This document shows positions 58,904 through 64,000 of a DNA stretch of 64,000 bases, in pieces. Position 1 is the stretch's first letter. Each line of letters begins with the position of its first letter. The stretch comes from Rhodococcus marinonascens NBRC 14363 (GTDB lineage: Bacteria; Actinomycetota; Actinomycetes; Mycobacteriales; Mycobacteriaceae). Where the stretch lies: positions 62,001 to 126,000 of the forward strand of contig NZ_BCXB01000004.1 of assembly GCF_001894885.1 (NCBI RefSeq). The letters are read 5' to 3'. A program made the translations under genes and the position numbers. The notes beneath the pieces were generated by a model. It was not told the DNA's origin. It made no database searches and worked only from the letters and a program-made list of their open reading frames with translations.

Positions 58904-59215
58904 ATGGCAACGTACGCGATCGTCAAGACCGGCGGAAAGCAGTACAAGGTCTCTGTTGGGGACCTCGTCAAGGTCGAGAAGATCGAGGGTGAGCCCGGCA
59001 CTGCTGTCTCGCTTGCTCCCGTTCTCGTCGTCGACGGATCCGATCTGACGACCGACGCTGACAAGCTGGCCAAGATTTCGGTCACCGGCGAGGTCGTCGA
59101 GCATACCAAGGGCCCGAAGATCCGGATCCACAAGTTCAAGAACAAGACCGGATACCACAAGCGCCAGGGCCACAGGCAGAAGCTGACGGTCCTCAAGGTC
59201 ACCGGTATCAAGTAG
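58904..59215 (+). CDS. rplU: 50S ribosomal protein L21
   Basis: The 103-residue protein has the L21 start [15 protein letters not shown] and the end [15 protein letters not shown] followed by TVLKVTGI. It binds 23S rRNA in the large subunit. It is paired with rpmA 42 bases downstream, the near-universal arrangement. Confidence 0.98.
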   Translation: MATYAIVKTGGKQYKVSVGDLVKVEKIEGEPGTAVSLAPVLVVDGSDLTTDADKLAKISVTGEVVEHTKGPKIRIHKFKNKTGYHKRQGHRQKLTVLKVTGIK

Positions 59216-59257
59216 CTAGAGCTTCAGAGCTGATCTCACCCGAGGAGGGTCAAGAAC

Positions 59258-59521
59258 ATGGCACATAAGAAGGGTGCATCCAGCTCCCGTAACGGTCGCG
59301 ATTCAAATTCTCAGCGACTCGGAGTGAAGCGTTTCGGCGGCCAGTCCGTCAGCGCCGGCGAGATCCTGGTCCGTCAGCGCGGAACCCACTTCCACCCCGG
59401 TGTCAACGTCGGGCGTGGCGGCGACGACACGCTCTTCGCACTGTCGGCCGGTGCTGTCGAGTTCGGCACCAAGCGTGGACGCAAGACCGTGAACATCGTT
59501 CCGGCCGCGGCAGAGGCCTAG
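59258..59521 (+). CDS. rpmA: 50S ribosomal protein L27
   Basis: The 87-residue protein starts [20 protein letters not shown], the flexible N-terminal arm that reaches the peptidyl transferase centre. [20 protein letters not shown] is the conserved core. It has no cleavable N-terminal extension of the Firmicute type. A strong terminator follows 48 bases after the stop. Confidence 0.98.
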   Translation: MAHKKGASSSRNGRDSNSQRLGVKRFGGQSVSAGEILVRQRGTHFHPGVNVGRGGDDTLFALSAGAVEFGTKRGRKTVNIVPAAAEA

Positions 59522-59569
59522 TCCTGCCGACAGCATGCATCGTCCCGTAACGGGACCTGCCAAGCTCCC

Positions 59570-59620
59570 AATAGGGGCGGACCTGGGTCTAGATACCCGG
59601 TCCGCCCCTATTGCTTTTTT
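59570..59620 (+). terminator. Rho-independent terminator after rpmA
   Basis: A 14-bp perfect stem (AATAGGGGCGGACC/GGTCCGCCCCTATT) with an inner GGGT/ACCC pairing is followed by GCTTTTTT. A smaller hairpin (GTCCCGT/ACGGGAC) lies just upstream at 59542-59556. Confidence 0.95.
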
Positions 59621-59678
59621 ACAGGTGATTTCTCGCAAGTGAGATCAACACAATTGGCTGAGGAAGGATCCGGCAGTC

Positions 59679-61139
59679 ATGTCCCGATTCATTGACCGCG
59701 TCGTGCTGCACGTCAACGCAGGAAAAGGCGGCAATGGCTGCGCCTCCGTACACAGGGAGAAGTTCAAGCCCCTCGGTGGCCCGGACGGCGGTAATGGCGG
59801 GCGTGGCGGTGACGTCGTTCTCGAAGTGGACGGCAGTATTCACACCCTCCTCGACTTCCATTTTCATCCCCATGCGAAGGCAACCAACGGCAAGCAGGGG
59901 ATGGGTAGTAACCGTGACGGCGCCCAGGGCGATGACCTGATACTCAAGGTCCCCGACGGCACCGTCGTTCTCGACAAGAACGGCCGGATCCTCGCGGACC
60001 TGATAGGGGTCGGCACGCGATTCGAGGCAGCTCAGGGTGGTCGTGGCGGACTCGGAAACGCTGCCCTGTCCTCGAAGGCGCGAAAAGCGCCGGGCTTCGC
60101 GCTGCTCGGTGAGGATGGGATCGAGCGCGAACTGGTCCTCGAACTGAAGTCAGTCGCCGATGTCGGGCTCGTCGGATTCCCGTCGGCGGGCAAGTCGTCG
60201 CTGGTGTCGGTGCTCTCGGCCGCGAAGCCGAAGATTGCTGACTACCCTTTCACCACTCTCGTCCCGAATCTGGGGGTCGTCTCGAGCGGCGACACCACGT
60301 TCACAGTGGCCGACGTGCCCGGGCTGATCCCCGGTGCGAGCGCCGGACGCGGACTGGGACTGGACTTCCTGCGTCACCTCGAGCGGTGCGCAGTGCTGGC
60401 CCACGTGGTCGATTGCGCGACGCTGGACCCCGGTCGCGACCCGATCTCCGACATCGATGCGTTGGAGGCTGAACTCGCCGCGTACAACGGCGCGCTCACC
60501 GGTGACACCGGACTCGGTGACCTCGCGGATCGTCCCCGCATCGTGATCCTCAACAAGGCGGACGTGCCGGAGGCCGCCGAACTCGCGGAAATGGTCACCC
60601 CTGATCTCGAGACCCGCGGGTGGCCGGTTTTCACGATTTCCGCTGTCAGCAGAGAAGGTTTGCGCCCGTTGACGTTCGCGCTGGCGAAGTTGGTGAAAGA
60701 ATATCGTGAGGCGAATCCGAAGGCTGTGCCGAAGCGTCAGGTGATCCGACCCGTCGCGTCCAACGAGAACAGTTTCAGCGTCATCGCCGATCCGGAGGTA
60801 CCCGGTGGGTTCATTGTCCGAGGCACCCGGCCGGAGCGCTGGGTGCGGCAGACCCAGTTTGCCAACGACGAGGCAGTCGGTTACCTCGCCGACCGACTGG
60901 CGCGGCTCGGTGTGGAGGACGCGCTGGTCAAGCAGGGTGCCAAGCCGGGCGCTTCCGTGACTATCGGCGACGTGAGTTTCGACTGGGAGCCCCAGACGCC
61001 GGCCGGTATCGACCTCACCAGAACCGGGCGCGGTACCGACCCACGCCTCGAGCAGGTGGAGCGCATCGGCGCGACAGAGCGCAAGCACGCATCCAGGATT
61101 CGTCGCGGGCTCGAGGGCCTCGACCCTGAAGACCAGTGA
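59679..61139 (+). CDS. obg: Obg family GTPase (CgtA)
   Basis: This 486-residue protein has three domains. The N-terminal Obg fold is Gly-rich ([24 protein letters not shown]; 1-158). The GTPase domain has G1 GFPSAGKS (166-173), the DVPGLI switch and the NKAD base motif. The C-terminal OCT domain is followed by a basic tail ([14 protein letters not shown]). It acts in 50S assembly and the stringent response. The proB start overlaps its stop by 4 bp. Confidence 0.97.
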   Translation: MSRFIDRVVLHVNAGKGGNGCASVHREKFKPLGGPDGGNGGRGGDVVLEVDGSIHTLLDFHFHPHAKATNGKQGMGSNRDGAQGDDLILKVPDGTVVLDKNGRILADLIGVGTRFEAAQGGRGGLGNAALSSKARKAPGFALLGEDGIERELVLELKSVADVGLVGFPSAGKSSLVSVLSAAKPKIADYPFTTLVPNLGVVSSGDTTFTVADVPGLIPGASAGRGLGLDFLRHLERCAVLAHVVDCATLDPGRDPISDIDALEAELAAYNGALTGDTGLGDLADRPRIVILNKADVPEAAELAEMVTPDLETRGWPVFTISAVSREGLRPLTFALAKLVKEYREANPKAVPKRQVIRPVASNENSFSVIADPEVPGGFIVRGTRPERWVRQTQFANDEAVGYLADRLARLGVEDALVKQGAKPGASVTIGDVSFDWEPQTPAGIDLTRTGRGTDPRLEQVERIGATERKHASRIRRGLEGLDPEDQ

Positions 61140-62236
61140 GCGTCACCCGGCGGACGATCGCGTCTGCGGGCAGCATCGTTGTGAAGATTGGCTCAACAGC
61201 GCTCACCAGCCTGGTCGGTGGCCTGGACACGAGCCGACTCGACGCACTCACTGACGCGATCGAGGCACGCATGCGCGCCGGTTCCGACGTGGTGGTCGTG
61301 TCCTCCGGGGCCGTGGGCGCCGGATTGGCACCGCTGGGTCTGACCAAACGGCCACGCGATCTGGCGACAAAGCAGGCCGCCGCAAGCGTCGGTCAACTCG
61401 CGCTGGCTCACGCCTGGGGTACGTCGTTCGCCCGTCACGGCCGCACGGTGGGACAGGTTCTGCTCACCGCCGACGACATCGCGCGCCGAGCGCAGCACCG
61501 GAACGCTCAACGTACCCTCGACAGGCTGCGGGCTCTGCATGCCGTCGCGGTCGTCAACGAAAACGACACCGTCGCCACCGCGGAACTACGATTCGGCGAC
61601 AACGACCGGCTTGCGGCACTCGTCGCCCACCTGGTCGGCGCCGACGCTCTCTTGCTGCTCTCGGACGTCGACGGTCTCTACGACGGGGATCCCCGCAAGG
61701 GCGGCGCCACCCTGATTCCTGAGGTGAACGGCCCTGAAGATCTCGACGGAGTGGTCGCCGGTTCCGGTGGAGCGCTCGGTACCGGTGGAATGGCGTCCAA
61801 GCTTTCGGCCGCACGCCTCGCTGCCGATGCGGGTGTGCCCGTGTTGCTCGCCGCCGCTTCCGAAGCCGATGCAGCGCTGAAGGATGCGGGCGTAGGGACG
61901 GCGTTCGCCGGCCGGCCGGCGCGGCTGTCGGCTCGTAAGTTCTGGGTCCGCCACGCCGCGGACGAGCAGGGAATCCTGCACCTCGACGAGGGTGCAGTCC
62001 GTGCGGTCGTCACCAAGCGGCGTTCACTGTTGCCCGCCGGGATCACTGCGGTGTCGGGACGATTCTACGGTGGCGACGTCGTCTCCCTTCTCGGTCCAGA
62101 GGAACGCCCGGTAGCCAGGGGAGTGGTTGCCTACGACTCCGCCGAGATCACCGACATCCTCGGCAAGTCGACGCAGGAGTTACCCGCGGACCTGCAGCGC
62201 CCGGTGATCCATGCCGACGACCTGGTGCCGCTGTAG
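61136..62236 (+). CDS. proB: Glutamate 5-kinase
   Basis: This 366-residue enzyme has an amino acid kinase domain ([52 protein letters not shown]; 1-260). A C-terminal PUA domain (about 280-360) has [14 protein letters not shown]. It makes gamma-glutamyl phosphate, the first step of proline synthesis. The proA gene is not in the window. GTG start overlaps obg. Confidence 0.97.
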   Translation: MSVTRRTIASAGSIVVKIGSTALTSLVGGLDTSRLDALTDAIEARMRAGSDVVVVSSGAVGAGLAPLGLTKRPRDLATKQAAASVGQLALAHAWGTSFARHGRTVGQVLLTADDIARRAQHRNAQRTLDRLRALHAVAVVNENDTVATAELRFGDNDRLAALVAHLVGADALLLLSDVDGLYDGDPRKGGATLIPEVNGPEDLDGVVAGSGGALGTGGMASKLSAARLAADAGVPVLLAAASEADAALKDAGVGTAFAGRPARLSARKFWVRHAADEQGILHLDEGAVRAVVTKRRSLLPAGITAVSGRFYGGDVVSLLGPEERPVARGVVAYDSAEITDILGKSTQELPADLQRPVIHADDLVPL

Positions 62237-62239
62237 TGT

Positions 62240-63067
62240 TCACGTAGGAACCGCGCGCCGTGCGGTGAGCAGTGCGGTGAGTGCCTCCGAACACCCGGCG
62301 GCCAGGGTGAGGGTTGCGAACTCGTCGCCTCGCGTCGCACCTCTGTTGACGATAACGATAGGGATCCCGCGTCTGGCAGCGTGCCGGACGAACCTCAGTC
62401 CCGACATTACGGTGAGCGACGAGCCTGCCACCAGCAGTGCCTCGGCCTCGTCCACTAGAGCGTAGGCAGCCGCGACCCGCTGCTTGGGTACCGACTCACC
62501 GAAATAGACGATGTCGGGCTTGAGTAGGCCGCCGCAGACCTCACAGTCCAGCGTCCGGAAATGGTCGGTGCTGGTGATTTCGGCGTCCGCATCCGGTGCG
62601 ATTTGCACACCCTCAGCGGCGATCAGGGTGTCGGCGAAACCGGGGTTCGCATGTTTGAGTCGGTCGTCGAGTGTTGCGCGGGAGATCAGCGCCTCGCAGT
62701 TCAGACACCGGACCTGGGCGTAGGTTCCATGCAGATCGATCACGCGGCGACTGCCCGCCTTGGTGTGCAGGAGGTCGACGTTCTGCGTGATGACCGCGCC
62801 CACGACACCGCTCCGTTCGAGTCCGGCGAGAGCGCGATGTCCGGTGTTGGGACGTGCTGCGTCCATATGCCGCCAACCGAGGTGGTTCCGCGCCCAGTAG
62901 CGGCGGCGAAAATCGGGGTCTCCGATGAACTGCTGGAAAGTCATCGGGTGACGCGGCGGAGAATTCGGGCCCCGGTAGTCGGGGATGCCGGAGTCCGTGG
63001 AGACGCCGGCGCCAGTGAGTACGCACAGGCGCCGATCACCGAGTGCATCGATCAGTCGGGCGAACAC
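62240..63067 (-). CDS. NAD-dependent protein deacylase, sirtuin (Sir2)
   Basis: The 275-residue sirtuin has the NAD motif GAGVSTDSGIPDYRG (19-33), TQNVDLLH (94-101) and catalytic His113 (VIDLHGTY). A zinc site follows (Cys121, Cys124, Cys175, Cys178). It removes acyl groups from lysines using NAD, giving nicotinamide and O-acyl-ADP-ribose. The region after the catalytic His lacks the YxxR pair that marks desuccinylases, so a deacetylase type is likely. It converges on proB with 3 bases between stops. Confidence 0.93.
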   Translation of the reverse strand: MFARLIDALGDRRLCVLTGAGVSTDSGIPDYRGPNSPPRHPMTFQQFIGDPDFRRRYWARNHLGWRHMDAARPNTGHRALAGLERSGVVGAVITQNVDLLHTKAGSRRVIDLHGTYAQVRCLNCEALISRATLDDRLKHANPGFADTLIAAEGVQIAPDADAEITSTDHFRTLDCEVCGGLLKPDIVYFGESVPKQRVAAAYALVDEAEALLVAGSSLTVMSGLRFVRHAARRGIPIVIVNRGATRGDEFATLTLAAGCSEALTALLTARRAVPT

Positions 63068-63088
63068 GAACTCCAGCGTAGCGCCGGC

Positions 63089-64000
63089 TCAGTATCCGAC
63101 TGCGGGATCGATCAGTGCGGTGAGTTTCTCACCTGACACGAAGCGGGTGACGTTCAATGCCACGTGGTCCGCGAATGCCTGGGGACGGACCGACGGTGGG
63201 TTGGAATCGTGCGGTGTGATGATCACGTTGGGCAGTTCCCAGAGCGGGTGGCCGTCGGGCAGGGGCTCGGGATCGGTCACATCCAGCCCGGCACCTCCGA
63301 TGGTGTTATCCCGCAGCGCTTTCACCAGTGCGGTCGTGTGAATGAGGGAGCCGCGGGCGACGTTGATCACCCACGCGGTCGGCTTCATTTGAGCGAGCTC
63401 CGCTGCTCCGACGAGGTGGTGGGTGGCGTCGGTGGCAGGTGCCCCGATCACGAAGTGGTCCGCACGGGCCCACACCTCACCGACGCGGGTTGTGGGCAGT
63501 GTCTCGATCGCGCCCGGTACCGGACTGCCGGAGCGATTCACCGCGATGACGTCGGTCCCGACCCCGGCGAGCATCGGAATCAAAGCGCGGCCGATGCCGC
63601 CCGCACCCACTATTGCAACCGTGGCGCCGCGCAAGGTGCCGACCTTCGAGAAGAACTCCTGCTGGCGCCACGTCTTCGCTTCGAGGTGCTCGGGCAGCGC
63701 GCGAACCCCAGCCAGAAGTAGCGCCAGTGCGTGCTCGGCCACGGTGGCGGCGAAGGCGCCGGCTGCCGACGTCCATACTATCGAGGTATCCGGGGTGATC
63801 ACCCTCTCGGAGAACCACTCCTCGATACCCGCGGCGCCGAGTTGCACCCAGCGGATGTTCTCGGGAAGCGGGTCTGGGAAACCGACCGGGTTCGCGGTCC
63901 ACACGAGGGCGTTGGCGGACTCGAGGGGTGCCGAACGCGCGCCACCCCGGCGCACCGCCTCCTCGAGAAGCGGGTCCGGGGTGGGTCCGATGGCAATAGC
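63089..64000 (-). CDS. D-isomer-specific 2-hydroxyacid dehydrogenase, 5' end cut by window
   Basis: The frame is open to the right edge, so the N terminus is outside. The visible 300 or so residues have the NAD-binding motif VGAGGIGRALIP. The catalytic Arg lies in NVARGSLI, the Glu in DPEPLPDG and the His in ITPHDSN. These enzymes reduce 2-oxo acids to D-2-hydroxy acids; the substrate cannot be told. It is upstream of the sirtuin gene on the same strand, 21 bases apart. Confidence 0.9.
   Translation of the reverse strand, partial: AIAIGPTPDPLLEEAVRRGGARSAPLESANALVWTANPVGFPDPLPENIRWVQLGAAGIEEWFSERVITPDTSIVWTSAAGAFAATVAEHALALLLAGVRALPEHLEAKTWRQQEFFSKVGTLRGATVAIVGAGGIGRALIPMLAGVGTDVIAVNRSGSPVPGAIETLPTTRVGEVWARADHFVIGAPATDATHHLVGAAELAQMKPTAWVINVARGSLIHTTALVKALRDNTIGGAGLDVTDPEPLPDGHPLWELPNVIITPHDSNPPSVRPQAFADHVALNVTRFVSGEKLTALIDPAVGY

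Overview
The window is high-GC actinobacterial chromosome and is best explained as a Rhodococcus, most likely of the opacus/jostii group. Three things point there: GTG starts and 1-4 bp stop/start overlaps are common; the gene order from ssb to proB follows the Mycobacterium tuberculosis order that I recall (roughly Rv2439c-Rv2478c); and a complete protocatechuate cluster carries the fused pcaL typical of rhodococci. It is mostly core genome with a few accessory inserts. No CRISPR array, prophage, toxin island or rRNA operon is visible.

Layout. 1-0.4 kb: remnant of an IS200/IS605-type transposase running into the 3' end of the next gene. 0.3-9.5 kb: accessory metabolic genes, namely a FadH-type dienoyl-CoA reductase with a PadR regulator, an MFS exporter, a small membrane protein, an alpha/beta hydrolase, a membrane-anchored catalase-like peroxidase with cytochrome b561, and an aromatic-acid transporter whose frame ends inside an antisense tRNA-Arg gene. 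9.7-31 kb: CopD-CtaG fusion, SSB paralogue, EttA, two hot-dog thioesterases around the giant NAD-glutamate dehydrogenase, a GH13 glucosidase, truncated haemoglobin O, HNH nuclease, CtaJ-like oxidase subunit, DUF5130 protein, aminopeptidase N, an FAD reductase, the Rv2466c-type DsbA protein with a SigH-like promoter, RpiB and Nei.

31-37 kb: tRNA-Gly, tRNA-Pro, trigger factor, ClpP1, ClpP2, ClpX and a type II dehydroquinase. 37-45 kb: the beta-ketoadipate pathway, with pcaIJ divergent from pcaHGBLRF. Together these encode conversion of protocatechuate to succinyl-CoA and acetyl-CoA under an IclR-type regulator (PcaR), and the adjacent dehydroquinase could feed it from quinate. 45-49 kb: a siderophore-binding lipoprotein behind an IdeR-type iron box, a GNAT acetyltransferase, an S9 peptidase and an actinobacterial integration host factor. 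49.2-49.9 kb has no recognisable gene. 50-62 kb: valS-folC-DUF4233-ndk-rne-rplU-rpmA-obg-proB, mostly tightly packed. The right edge holds a sirtuin and a 2-hydroxyacid dehydrogenase cut by the window end.

I found no wholly new system. The best second looks are regulatory repeats: a 14-bp inverted repeat before gdh, an exact 22-bp tandem duplication before the IHF gene, a 24-bp direct repeat before clpX, and 15-bp repeats plus a hairpin before rne. Also worth checking are an IF2_N domain at the N terminus of RNase E, an SSB paralogue with a repeat tail, and the transporter/tRNA overlap. Homology statements come from recognising motifs and recalled family members; no search was run.
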